From Adiantum capillus-veneris (Eukaryota > Streptophyta > Polypodiopsida > Polypodiales > Pteridaceae), in contig CM043964.1 in the NCBI GenBank assembly GCA_014529385.2, positions 3,838,997 to 3,902,996 of the forward strand: a DNA stretch of 64,000 nt. Reading direction: 5' to 3'. The notes under the pieces are model-generated. The model searched no databases. It saw nothing but the letters and a program-made list of their open reading frames with translations, and had not been told where the DNA came from. Shown here in pieces: positions 10,842 to 25,021 of the stretch. Made by a program: the position numbers and the translations under genes. Position 1 is the first letter of the stretch, and every line of letters begins with the position of its first letter.

Positions 10842-13800
10842 ACTTTCGGACCACATGAGTTGGTGCGTATGCATGGCTCTATCCAAGGGCAGAGGGTGCA
10901 AATCTTGGTAGACGATGGTGCGTCGTACAATTTCATCAATTATAAATTGGTGAAACGACTCAAATCGCCCCAAACCCCGAGTTCCCATTGCTACAAGGTA
11001 GCAATGATTAACGGCCATGATGCTGAGATATGGGAAACTCAGGTTAAAGATGTACCTCTGGAAATTCAAGGATACCGTACCTCTTTGGATTTCCAAGTCA
11101 TGAATATGGAGAGGGCGGATGTGGTTCTGAGTCGTGAATGGTTGCATAGTTTAGGATCATCACTTAGACGTAGCTATGAGCATAATAGTCTAATGTTCGA
11201 ATCCAATGGTGTGCACGTGCTGTTGTTGGGGGAGAAGGATGTACCTTCCTCACCACTTATTTGTACAGCTGAGCTTATGAAGCTCGCTTCTGATGATACA
11301 ATAGAAGAAATCTTTTTGTGTTACTCACTATGCCATTTTATTTCCAATGTGGATGATGTTTTTAATGATGAAACTTCCTCAACGCCGCATTCTTCTCTCC
11401 CTCCTCTTCCAACTATGCCTACTAATTCAAAACAAGCAAATGTTGCTAATGAATTAAAGGAACTTTTAAGGGAATTCAAGGATGTTTTCCTAGATGATTT
11501 ACCACCAGGACTACCGCCGACACGTTCTGTGCAACATGGCATAGACGTGGTTGCAGGCAGTAAGCCAGTGAGTAAACCGCCTTACAGAATGAGTCATTTT
11601 GAGGCTGCTGAGGTGGAACGTCAGCTTGTTGACTATCTCAGTAGAGGGTTTATTCAACCAAGTTCTTCACCATGGGTCTCTCCCATTCTTTTGGTGAAGA
11701 AAAAGGACGGTAGTATGCGCATGTGCGTAGATTACCGTGGATTAAATGCGGTTACTATTAAGAACAAGTACCCATTGCCACGAGTAGATGAGCTGTTTGA
11801 TAAGCTCACCCACGCTCGTATATTTTCAAAGATTGATTTAAGATCTGGGTATCATCAAGTACGCATCAGGCTTGCAGATATACCCAAAACAGCGTTCCGA
11901 ACAAGGTTTGGACATTATGAGTTTTTGGTGATGCCCTTTGGGTTAACCAATGCTCCAGCTACGTTCATGATACTCATGGATAGTGTCTTGAGACCATACT
12001 TGGAAAAGTTTGTTATCGTTTTCCTCGATGACATTCTTGTATATAGTGCCTCTGAGGAAGAGCATTTAGCACATTTGAAACAAGTGTTTCATTTGTTACG
12101 CGAAAATCAGTTATATGCCAAGGAATCCAAATGTGATTTCCTCAAGGAGGAAATTCACTACTTGGGGCATGTTATTTCGGCTGCAGGGTTACACATGGAT
12201 CAATCCAAGGTGGATGCCATTCGGAGGTGGCCCTCTCCCAAAAATTTGGAAGAGGTCCAGATTTTTTTGGGTTTTGCAGGTTTTTATCGTCGATTCGTTA
12301 AAAACTATGCCCATATTGTTGTTCCCATGACATATCAACTGAAAGCCAAGGGCAAGACATTTCAGTGGGGATTAGCACAACAACAAAGCTTTGACAAACT
12401 TAAGGACACATTAGCCAGAGCTCCTGTTTTGGCTATTGTCAATCCCTTAAAGCCATTCGTTTTAGAAACGGATGCTAGTAATCGTGCGATTGGACCAGTC
12501 CTTCTGCAGGAGGGAAGGCCAATTGCATTTGAAAGCAAGAAGCTGGATTCAGCACAACAGAATTACTTTGCTTACGAACGAGAGCTCTATGCAATAGTGT
12601 CTGATTTAAAGACACCGCGACATTATTTGTATGGTGCACAGTTCGAGATTGTGTTTGACCATGAAAGCATCAAGTGGTTTACACAACAAAGTGATTTGAA
12701 GGGTCACAAAGCCAGGTGGGCTGAGATTCTTCAGGAGTATGATGCCAAGCTACATTATCGCAAAGGGCGGTACAATGTAGTGGCTGATGCTCTCAGCCGA
12801 ATGCCAGAGATCAACTCTCTCCTTTTCACGGAATTGAGGAGTGAGTTTTTGGAATCTCTCAAAGGTAAGTGCGGGCATGATACTGCATACTCCAAGGTGT
12901 GGAGCTATGTTAGAAAGAGGGATCCTTCTCACTCCAATGTTGGTAGTGGTTTTGTTTCCTCCACACCCAGTTCTCCACTTTCGAGTGATGAACTACAGAG
13001 ATGGAAGAATTTTTCCATAGATGATAGGTACCTACTCCACAAGGGGAGAGTGTGTATACCGATGGACGCGGACATTCGGCGCCAAATTCTTTATGAATGT
13101 CACGATAGTCCAAGTGCAGGGCACCCAGGAGTTAAGAAAACTTATGCACTCGTAAGACGACAGTTTTACTGGCCAGGTTTGCATGGGTATGTTCAAGACT
13201 ATGTCTTGCATTGCCAAAAATGTCAAGTTAATAAAGAAGAGCGCCTGAAAGCAGGAGGACTCTTACATACTTTAGAGATTCCCAATGGTAAATGGGAAAG
13301 TATCTCCATGGATTTTATTGTGGGTTTACCAACCACTATTCGAGGACATGACTCGAATGGGTGGTCGTAGACCGGTTGACTAAACTTTGTCGGTTTATTC
13401 CAACCAAGTCAACCATTAAGACTCCAGAATTAGCTAAGCTATTTGTGGACAATCTTTACAGGTTGTACGGATTGCCAAGTAACATTGTGAGTGATCGTGA
13501 TCCCAAGTTTAACAGTCATTTTTGGAGGGCTGTTTTTAAACGATTGGGTACACAACTTAATTTAAGTACGGCTGATCACCCTGAAAAAGATGGTCAGACT
13601 GAACGAGTCAACCAAGTGCTAGAGGATATGCTACGAGCATACGTTAGCAAGAAGCAATCCGATTGGGAAGATTATCTTCCTATTCTTGAGTTTGCATATA
13701 ATAGTGCTAAGCATGTTACAACTGGTTTTAGTCCATTCATGCTTATGTATGGTTTTCAACCTAGATCACCAGTGACGGTGGGGTTGGCAACTGAGCAGCT

Positions 13801-14377
13801 CCAACAGGTCAAGGAGTTCCTCCAAGATCATATGGAAATGCTGAGACTTGCTCATCAAAATGTTCGACAAGCACAGGATCGGTATAAGAAATATGCTGAT
13901 GAAAAACGTCGGCAAGTTACCTTCACGGAAGGGGAAGATGTATTTTTGCGTGTGCCAGAGCATTTAGAAAGTCTGAAGACTAGGCCTACACCCAAATTAT
14001 CTCCACGTTATTGTGGGCCATTCCAGATACTCAAGCGAGTTGGAGATAGGGCCTACAAACTTGAGTTACCTGCGCACTCTCGTGTCCATCCGGTATTTCA
14101 TGTAAGTCGTTTACGTAAACGCTTGCATGGGGACGACAATGTTATCGGCCAGCAGATATTGGTTGATTTCACTGAACCTCCCATTCCACCGCATGAACCT
14201 AAACGCATTTTAGATTTTCATGAACTCCGTACTCGTCATCATGTACGTAGTCAAGCTTTAGTCAAGTGGAAAGATCACCCTGAAGAGGGTGCCACTTGGG
14301 AAAACATTAGTGTTCTTAAGAAGAAATTCCCTACTTTTGTTTTCGAGGACGAAAACGCTTCTCCAAGGGGGGAGTAA
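10842..14377 (+). pseudogene. pol: Element B pol: protease, reverse transcriptase, RNase H, integrase, chromodomain
   Basis: It is in the same frame as gag, separated only by the TAG at 10839 (explicable as CAG). Domains in order: aspartic protease with [11 protein letters not shown] near 10905 (DDGA in place of the usual DTGA or DSGA); reverse transcriptase with [12 protein letters not shown] and FLDDILVYS near 12026; RNase H with [11 protein letters not shown] near 12468; integrase with an HHCC part (HCQKCQVNK near 13210), Asp near 13308, SDRDPKF near 13493 and the Glu in GQTERVNQ near 13600; chromodomain with ALVKWKDHPEEGATWE near 14255. A one-base deletion near 13361 moves the second half of integrase to another frame (13361-14377). 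Confidence 0.92.
14361..14377 (+). other. Polypurine tract of element B
   Basis: CCAAGGGGGGAGTAA precedes the 3' LTR directly and primes plus-strand DNA synthesis in LTR elements. It overlaps the last codons of pol. Confidence 0.8.
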
Positions 14378-14507
14378 TGTCAGGCCAAGGGCCAACCAAG
14401 GGGTCACGGACTCGGCCAAGGGCCGGCTGCCAGTGGGAAGGGGTTCGAAAGTGGCTAGGAGCCTATTAAAGGGAGGTTGGGCGGATGGACTGGGACCTGG
14501 CAGTCCA
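14378..14507 (+). repeat. 3' LTR of element B
   Basis: 130 bp, nearly identical to 8695-8824, ending TCCA at 14507. The next bases, TTGGT, repeat the first bases that follow the 5' LTR. Confidence 0.9.
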
Positions 14508-14752
<245 letters not shown>

Positions 14753-14762
<10 letters not shown>

Positions 14763-17700
14763 AAAGTTACATGTGATGTAGTATGTGTACGGCTGATGAG
14801 TGACTCTCGATGCTCCAAAATTGTAGTGATGAGAGTCGCAATGGAGAGCCCACACTTTGGCTGGGAGAGGAAAGTGTGTAGGTCTAAGTTATGGCTGAAA
14901 ATGTGAGAGAAGCAAGTTCGGATGTGATCAAAAGCTGAGCACTCTAGTAGTGTGTGGTACTCAGACTCTCGAACTTGCAGTGAGCATAATGTGCACAGTC
15001 GATTTGACTCTTCTCCATTGCCCCAACGCCCTATCTCGCATCGAAGGAAATGGGAGCTAAGCCGAATTGCTGCGATAGTGCGTATCGCGGACAAGGGAAT
15101 AGGCTCAAGCATGTAAGTGTGAGTACGGTTTCCTCTCTCAGCGAAGAACATGGTTTTGTAGTTGGGGGCAATATAGGTGGTGTAATGTATGAAGCGTGAC
15201 CCACCGGATTTCTCCCAAGCCGCAATACATTGGCGTTGTAGAAAAGCTTCATTCACTTGAGAGTCAATTGAAGCATCATGTAGCAAGTGTAATGCATCCC
15301 ATCTCCCAAACCACTTCTTTATGTCTTGCATCCATCCCGTGCTCAAGATCTTGCTTTTATGCGTCTTTTGAACTTTTTTGCTTGCTTCCCATGCAATTGT
15401 AGGAAGTCGATGTGAGGGGTTTTGACGCATCTTTATCATGTACTCCACAACCCTTTCCATGCCCATGACCTCAATTGGAAGAGATCCCGACTCAAGAAGT
15501 AGGAGCATATATGGTGTTTGTGTCTTAACTTGGAGAAAGTTTGTAAGAAAACGCTTTTGGACATTCTCAAACTCTTTCCAAGTAGACTTTGAGATGCTCC
15601 CACCCCACACTTCAACTCCATAAAGAAGAACCGGTGTCACCAATGCATCAAAAAGATTCTTCTTGAGAACCCAACACTTGATGTTTCCCACATTACACAT
15701 GTTCTCAAATGCATAATATGCTCTCTTTCCCGCTTCCAAACGACGCATAGCACATTCATGCCACTTGTGATTGGATGGAACCTCAAGGCCAAGGTACTTA
15801 AAGCTCTCAACAACTTCAAGTGTCTCGTTGTTGTACACAATGCATGGCTTCTCCTTATGGTTGGTTTTCACAAGCATAACCTTTGTTTTGGATTCATTTA
15901 CAATCAGCCCACTATGCAAGCAAAAGTTCTCAAGGACAACCATAAGCTTTTGTGCATCTTCTAAAGTGTGTGCTAGAAGCACTACATCATCCGCATACAA
16001 CAAAAGCATGATTACCGCATTGCAAATAGTGACCTCTTCAATGCCTTCTTCTTGCATAAAGTCAAGTACCATTTGTTCCAATTGATCGATGCATAGACCA
16101 AAGAGAGTTGGTGACAATGGACATCCTTGTTTAACCCCAATATTGCTTACAAAAATTTCTGAAATTTCTCTTCCCATGCGCAATTGACAAATCACCTTCT
16201 CATAGATTCGAGAAACCGCAAGCATAAACTCACTTGGCACTTGGAGTTCTTCCATCCTTCTCCACAAATTGTTACGTGGAATCATATCAAAGGCTTTCTT
16301 AAAGTCCACAAAACAACAATACAATCGCTTGCCTTTCAACCGACTTTCCTCCATGAGAACACGAAGAGTGACAAGATGATCAATGGTGCTATGGCATCGA
16401 CGAAAACCCGCTTGTCCCTTTGCACGCTTGTCATTCTCTTCAGCCCAATCACTCAATTTCATCTCCATTATGCACCCAAATAACTTTGCCATAAGAGACC
16501 CAATCATTATAGTCCGGTAGTTGCTTACATTCTTTACATCCCCTCCTTTATGCAAAGGCTTAACCCAATTAGTACTCCAATCATAAGGCATACCATGTTG
16601 AAGTGCAAGGTTGAACATATCACACATCCACTCATGGGTAAAATCTCCCGTCCATTTGATCATCTCCGGCTTGATACCTTGAAGATCTCCCGCTTTGCGA
16701 GTGGCCAACTTTTCAAGCCCACCGCATACATCCTCAATAGTAAAAAAAGACGGCATACATGGGAGTGAACCATAAAATGGCATTTTTTCAGTATTTTCTT
16801 GCTCATATAATTGCCTACAATGTGTGTACATATCCACTAGACTCAAGTTACCAAAATTCTCAACCCGCTTGCCTCTCAAGTTTCTCCAAAATCTTCCACA
16901 TGCATGTGCCTTTTCTTGGATTTGAAATTCTTGTTGCTTTACTTCCCATCTTCTTCTCTTCTTTTGAATCAATGCCTTGTATGTATGCAAATGACTTTGA
17001 TAGTTGTCTTTGTCCATAGTTGCATCAAGCTTTATCAAGGACTTTCGAGCATCTTGACATTCTTTATCAAACCACCTTTTGCGTGATCTATCTTTGTTGA
17101 TACCATGGAGATGCTTTATGGCAAATCATTCTTCCGCACAAGAACAAATAGCTTTCTTGAAAGCTTCCCATTTAGTTTCCAATGGTGCATCACATTGAAG
17201 CTTTGTCATCCATAATTTTTGCTCAACCATTTCAATGTACATTGGTGCCCGTTTGAAATCCATACATAGTGATAACTTCTCTTTCCTTTGGCTGAGATTA
17301 TCATGCTTAGTTGCTTCTCCACATGAAAGGTCAATACATAAGGTGCGATGGTCGGATTCCGGGGTCCATTGACCAAACATAAAACTCTTTATGCGATACA
17401 TGATGGATTCAGAGAGTAGCATATAGTCAATCACACTATCCCCATTATGTCTTCTACATGTAAATCCATTGGTTCCACTCCACAAAGATACACCATTGGC
17501 AATGAGCATACCCGTGCTATTACACATGTGTAAAAGTAACTTTCCATAGTGATCCGGCTCTTTCTCATCCATTGAAGTACGATCATACAAGTGAACTTCC
17601 TCCAACTCCCTTGAAATGTATGGCATATCAAATTGTTGAGTATCATGTTGCAATGTTTTTGTGCGAGCATTCATATCCCCAAATACAATAACATCACCTT

Positions 17701-18145
17701 CACCTTTGAAATAAGCAATGTCCTCTTCCAAATCAGAAAATGGTTGATCTCTATCCATGCAAGCATAAAAGGGAGAATCATGATGAGGAATGTAGCAACC
17801 GGCTACAAAAATGGGTGCTCTTTTTGGTGTCATAATTTTCAGCCATACATAACGTTTGTACTTGTCATCTTTCACAATTGATACAAAATCTTCCAATCCT
17901 TTCTTAACCATACATGCTAACCCTCCTTGTCCTCTTCGTTGCTTGAGATTCTTTGACCACATCAATGAATGTACATTGTAATCCTCCAAGCCGTTAATCC
18001 TTTGTGTATCATGCTCCCAAGTTTCAACAAGAAGTACAACATCGGCTTTGCTTGTTAGTTCATCAATGCCAACCCCCGCATTCCATGGGTATCCATTACA
18101 ATTCCAAAAGCATATTTTCAATTGTAACTCGGTCTCATAGGTCAC
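14753..18145 (-). pseudogene. LINE ORF2: endonuclease and reverse transcriptase
   Basis: The start at 18145 reads MTYETELQLKICFWNCNGYP, beginning an apurinic-type endonuclease (VLLVETWEHD, VFGDMNARTKT, SVIDYMLL, ESDHRTL). A reverse transcriptase follows (KAFDMIPRNNLW, KQGCPLSPTLFGLCID, LLYADDVVLLAH), then a C-terminal CX2C...H...C knuckle (LCTLCSLQVRESEYHTLLEC). The frame is continuous over 1131 codons except for a TGA at 17126-17128, where CGA (Arg) is the likely ancestor. The protein nicks target DNA and copies the LINE RNA there. With that codon restored by mutation or readthrough it would be complete. Confidence 0.92.
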
Positions 18146-18151
18146 GCATCC

Positions 18152-19102
18152 CTATTTGCTTGAGAGACTTCCCTTCTCCTTGGGCACATTTTCTTCATGA
18201 GAGATTTCCTTGTTTTTATTATTCTTTTCCTCATATGCCTTGCGACGCATATTTTGTTGCTTAATAGTGCGATCTTCACATACAAAACATTTTGTATTCC
18301 TCAAATAGATCCAACTATTATCAAGGATAATCTTTCGCTTGGTCTCATCCGGCATGGTGCATACAATTGGCCGTTCTCCCGAGCGAGGAGCTCCTTGCTT
18401 CCCCACTCTATGTGCTCCGTAGACCATAACTCCGGACATGCCAAAGTGGGTTTTGAAGAAATCTTCAATAACAATGGCAAGAGAAGGAGGTGTCTCTAAC
18501 TTCTCTTTGGGAATTCCACGAATAACAATGTTCTTGGAACGTCGCTCCCGTTCCTTCAACTCCTCCACATCTACATTCTCAACATTCTTTGTTTGAACCA
18601 TAGCTTGCATGAGTGAGGAATTAGAAACCACATTGCTACCACATACATCAGCCCAAGACTTGTTTGTGCATACATTTTTCATGTCGCATACATCCCGGCT
18701 CATAGTGTCAAATTTCTCCTTTTTCAATACATGGTCATGCTCTACTTTGCTCATCCGCTCCTTCAAAGCATTCAAGTCCACAAGAGAGCGTTTACATTCC
18801 TTGAATTCCTCTTCAAGTTGCATCAAACGTGTTGTTTGCATCTCAAGTGTCCTCTTGAGATTCTCATTCTCAACCACAAGTACCCTTAGTGTGCCATTCT
18901 CCATTGCAAGTGCTCGTAAGTCTTTGCCTTGTTTGTTTACGGTCTCTTGCAATGATACCAAGTATGCCATGATCATGGTTTCCGATGTCGTTGGTTGGGT
19001 GGTTGTGTTGCTATCTCCACACTTAGGAGATTTTGGATCATTTTCCACAATGGTTGTGGACCTTGTTGAAGAAGAAGAACCCTTGCGAGTGCCGGAAGAC
19101 AT
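18152..19102 (-). CDS. LINE ORF1: coiled-coil RNA-binding protein
   Basis: 317 codons with no break. The N-terminus is Ser/Thr-rich (MSSGTRKGSSSSTRSTT), followed by a long coiled coil (heptads around residues 50-140). The core SKNIVIRGIPKEKL, then DFFKTHFGMSGVMVYGAHRVG, resembles the RRM-like and C-terminal domains of L1-type ORF1 proteins. The Lys-rich tail ends KEKGSLSSK. It precedes ORF2 by 6 bp, so translation of ORF2 would need reinitiation. It would bind LINE RNA as a multimer. Confidence 0.8.
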   Translation of the reverse strand: MSSGTRKGSSSSTRSTTIVENDPKSPKCGDSNTTTQPTTSETMIMAYLVSLQETVNKQGKDLRALAMENGTLRVLVVENENLKRTLEMQTTRLMQLEEEFKECKRSLVDLNALKERMSKVEHDHVLKKEKFDTMSRDVCDMKNVCTNKSWADVCGSNVVSNSSLMQAMVQTKNVENVDVEELKERERRSKNIVIRGIPKEKLETPPSLAIVIEDFFKTHFGMSGVMVYGAHRVGKQGAPRSGERPIVCTMPDETKRKIILDNSWIYLRNTKCFVCEDRTIKQQNMRRKAYEEKNNKNKEISHEENVPKEKGSLSSK

Positions 19103-19163
19103 TGTATGTAAAATAGGAGATGAGAATCAATTTTGTTGAACCTGTTCACTTCGGAAATGCTGC

Positions 19164-19166
<3 letters not shown>

Positions 19167-19251
<85 letters not shown>
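19167..19251. repeat. (GA)n microsatellite at LINE 5' end
   Basis: A pure GA tract of 85 bp between the LINE 5' end and GATTGACAAATGATG of the LTR. Confidence 0.95.
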
Positions 19252-21282
<2,031 letters not shown>

Positions 21283-22143
21283 GCACCACTCTGGCAAGAT
21301 TTGGTGCAGCTCAACACCCCGACCTGCCACATCACCAAGTGGGGTTGTCATGCTGCTGTGACAAGCAAACGGGGACTTTTTTTTAAGAAGACTAAATATA
21401 GAGTAGGTTTTCATGGAAGCATATAAAACAAGGGAGAGTTAGAGGAGGCAAGAAAAGAGCAGGGCAAAGGGAGAACGAAGAAGGGCTCTCTTGCTTGCTT
21501 AAGGAAGGCACGACTCTCTCTCTCTCTCTCATAGAGAGAGGAGGCACAAGCAAACAAGAGAAGGAGTTTGGACAAGAAAATGAAGGCTCTCAAAGCTCTC
21601 GAAGAGTTGAAGGACTCAAAGAAAGTACTTGAGAGGGATTTGATGACGAAGGCAAGAAGAGGCTCTTGGAAAAGGGAGAGAAAGGAGTACTTTTGACGAC
21701 CAAGAGAGGAAGGAGGAATATACCACCAAGCAAGAGGATCTCGCTCTCTCTCATGGATCATAAGTAAGAGGAAATGACAAAGACCAACACAGAGGAGTTC
21801 TTCATCATAATCATTAGCTCAAGCTTGTTTATCATGTTGATCGATTTTTGAGCTGTTAACAGCCCGCGTAATCATGTAAATGGAGCTTAAACTCCTATTA
21901 GATGACCCAAGTGACGGTGCTGCTAACAACCCACCTTGGCTATCATTTAAAATATACTTAGAGCTTGAATTGATTAATTGAATATTATGATGATTGCCAA
22001 AGCCATACGCATCTATTTTTCTTGTTCTCTCTCACACCTCTCATAGCCAGAGGCCCGACTCCTTCTTGGCTCACATTTCAAACACATATCCCCCGACAAC
22101 TTGGTGAACCTGAACTGAAACCGAGCTAGGGTGGGAGATAAAG
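21283..22143 (+). repeat. Dispersed repeat, left copy, second part, and leader of a degraded element
   Basis: GCACCACTCTGGCAAGATTTGG to about 21530 matches 26765-27040, so this continues the repeat cut at 2533. From 21530 to 22143 the sequence is not repeated in the window. It contains ACTTGGTGAACCTGAACTG near 22098, a possible primer-binding site (TGG start), just before the ORF at 22144. Confidence 0.45.
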
Positions 22144-25021
22144 ATGGAGAATTTAGAGCAGATGATGAGGTTGATTGAAGAGTTAAGTGCAAATGGTTTT
22201 GATGATAAGTCAACAATTCCAAATTTGTTGAAGATGTTTCAATTGGTTCTGCTTGAAATGGAGGTCATGAAGAAGAAGAATCAAATGGATGAAGCTTTAG
22301 ATGCGGTATATGACGAGAGGTGAGTCTTTGATGGTTATGATCCAGAGGGCTACCTAGAGTGGTATGAGTTGGAAACCAAGTTAACACTAGAATGGTAACA
22401 GGACACTTTTATGTCCTTGGACACTTTTGTGTCGTGTTAAGTGACCATTTTGCTTGAATTATTTGAAGAGTATGAAAATGAATTTCTAGGTGATATATAT
22501 CCACAAAGTTGCCTTATGAGCTGAAAAAAACTCAGCATTTTTTTTTGAGTATCGATCCTACCATTAACCTTACTCTTGCACAACATTTTTGAACCTAAAC
22601 TGTGTGAAAAAACGGGTCCTGTTTTTGGCGTTTTTTTCAATTTTTGGCAACTATACCACTCTAAACTTCATGTTTGTGAGGTTTAGATGGCTACAGGTTA
22701 GGCCTTCAAAGTTCTCAACATGTTTTGATGCTTGTAGGGAGAGCTAAGTGTTAAAATTGAAAGTTATGACCAATTTACAAGAATTGCATAATCCTGTTTT
22801 TTAGCCAAAATTAGCACTTTTATGATTTTTTTGGTGGCTTTCTTGATATCCAAATTCAATTTTGATTGTGTAAGTGTAATGTATAAGATAAAGCTAATCT
22901 TCCTTGAGTTTTGGGGGACCTAATATGCTATATAGCATAGTATATGATGATGGTTGAGTTTTTTGATTGCTGAAGAATAAGATACATTTTAGAGTAGCAA
23001 GTATAACTTTCTCAATATTGCTATTTCTTAGGCCAATTGTGTGTATTTTGTAGGTAGTGACCAGATCTAATCATAGACTACAAAGTTGGCTAGATATTGA
23101 GTAGTTTCTATGGGTTTCTAGAGGTCATAATGCTAAACCCAGTTTTTTCATGTTTTCTGTATTAAGCACTTTATCATTGCCCCCAGGTTCCAATTGTAAC
23201 AGATAAATTATCCTTTTGACATGCTCCATGGCTCCTTTTGAATCCAGAGGCCCAAAGGGAACTAAGAAAACATGTATATAGTATCTGTATTGAGCGTGAC
23301 TATAGAAACTTTGATGATAGGTCCGCAGAATGGCAAAAATGCAACTTTTTTGTACCTATTTTTGTTGCCCAAAAAAAAGTTAGTGAGGTAAAAGCAACCA
23401 TATGTTTTGGTCACCAACCCATTGAAGTTAACGGGGCATTTTATCTCATGTCCTACAAAAATCTCCACTCTTATTTATATGCAATCAACCGTAAGAAATT
23501 GCTGTTTTGGGCAAAATTCACTGGTCCATCAACTTTGGAGGCTTGTAGTGACCAAGGGATGAGAAAAATTACAAGTTTCTCATTTTTTCCATATGTAGTA
23601 GTTATTGAACTATAAGCTCATGAAAGGATTTTTCAAAATGAGTGGATCTGCTATGGTTTTGGAAAATTTTTCCAAAACCCTGAAAGGACACTTTTATGTC
23701 CTGTTAGGTTACCATTCTAGTGTTAAGAGGGATACTAGAAGAGTTAATGATCGGATCATTTGAGAAGTTAGTGAGTTCATATTTGAAGGAGAAAATTCAA
23801 GAGATTACCAAAGCCTGCAATGATGACTAGGAATACTTCAAAGAAGCTCTTGTACAAGTAAGTTATGAGCATTATGCAAGCCATAAAGAATAAAGTCCAT
23901 GTCTACCACACTACACAAATGTTCAAGGACAAGTACGATTGAAATTAGAAGCTATGATTGATGAGTGTATTGTACATGATTCTACCTTCTTACAATCTAA
24001 TGATGAAGACATAGTTAAAGCTATGTATGAAAAGTTGGGTTTTGTAGATGCCATGCATGAAGTAGAAAGTCTTTGAGGGTGAGGCTCTACAACCTCAAGA
24101 TGCAGTACCAAAAAGGAAAATATATTAGGGGATCAAAACAATGAAGTGGCTAAAGCTCAAGAAGAAATTGTGCAGGTGAATGAGTGCAACCATATCCAAG
24201 TAGACATGGATGAAGATTCAGTTACAACTGATACTTTTGCTACTGACTCAGAATTAGAGCAATTGTTTTTTGGTACCAATATTACCATAGAGTTGATTGA
24301 TGATAATGGTACAAATTCTACAATAGAGTTGATTGATGATACAGATGTTAGAGGTCAAAGTAAAGCTAATGTTGAGAGTAGCAGGACCATGGATTTAGGT
24401 TTGCCAGATTTGCCAAATTTTGATGTACCAGAGATTGAGGAAGTGGTTCAGCAAGCATATATGTTTGAAAATCTGCAAAATGTTGATTCAGAAGGGGTGC
24501 ATCGAGCTACCAAAGTGGAAAATTGATCTTGAATGTGATGATAATGATTCCGAGGGGGTGCAAACTCCTTCTTTGACAAGTTTTCGTGACCCAAAGCTAC
24601 AGATACTGATCCTAAATTTGGTGATGATTTAGAGGGGGTGCAGACTTCTTCTTTATCAAGATTTTGTGATACAGGTCTCACACTATGGCAGAATGATGAC
24701 GAACTTGATGATGTTGATTCAAAGGGGGTGCATAATGAAGTGCAATCTCTTGGTATGGAATATGATTGGTTTCATTGTGGCAATGATAGAGACAGGGCAG
24801 TAGATGAAATTTTCAATGTGCATGCTAAACTTTTTGCTACAAAAGTGCAAAGATATTTGGATGAGGGTGAAAGACTTGAATTGCAGTTTATAGAAGATGT
24901 GTTTAGTATGCATGTCATACGTGGAAATTTTAGTTTACAGAAACTTGAGATGTGCAAGAAGGAGGATCCTTCTGAAGCGGTGGACCTAGATCTTGTGTGC
25001 TTATTGGATGAAACTTTGTAA
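22144..25021 (+). pseudogene. Degraded retroelement ORF (gag-like start, acidic repeats)
   Basis: The ATG at 22144 starts MENLEQMMRLIEELSANG. A TGA at 22321 is followed by VFDGYDPEGYLEWYELETK, a pattern seen at the start of Ty3 gag cores. The frame is broken by the DNA transposon at 22385. Removing that element and one TTAA joins ETK to LRGILEELMIG in the same frame. More stops follow (TAG near 23828). From 24146 to 25021 the product is acidic, with four imperfect repeats around DSEGV or DSKGV (24489, 24550, 24630 and 24720). No protease or polymerase was found. It resembles the gag-plus-acidic layout of element D, so a non-autonomous element is likely. Confidence 0.5.
22385..23722. mobile_element. 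Non-autonomous DNA transposon with CACTAG termini
   Basis: The left end reads CACTAGAATGGTAACAGGAC. The right end, reverse complemented, reads CACTAGAATGGTAACCTAAC and then AGGACA. The imperfect terminal inverted repeats are about 30 bp, and each end is followed by the word GGACA-CTTTTATGTCC or its reverse. TTAA flanks both ends (22381-22384 and 23723-23726). CACTA starts suggest a CACTA element, but those make 3-bp duplications, while TTAA is typical of piggyBac-like insertion. The only longer frame (23238-23615, 125 codons) has no recognisable domain. The precise insertion in a reading frame supports the boundaries. Confidence 0.75.

Larger units (their letters stand above)
8695..14507 (+). 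mobile_element. Ty3 chromovirus element B
   Basis: A full-length element of 5813 bp with 130-bp LTRs, an initiator-Met-type primer site, gag, pol and a polypurine tract. Integrase is followed by a chromodomain, which defines chromoviruses. Coding is one frame with three nonsense codons plus one frameshift near 13361, so it is inactive. It lies inside the 5' LTR of element A. No exact target duplication is visible: GGGGG on the left, TTGGT on the right. Confidence 0.9.

Noticed and set aside
13361-14377. Separate integrase gene
   Set aside because: It is the second half of the element B integrase displaced by a one-base deletion.
23238-23615. 125-codon ORF inside the DNA transposon as a transposase
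   Set aside because: No DDE or zinc-finger motif is visible, and the element is only 1.34 kb; more likely chance or a captured piece.
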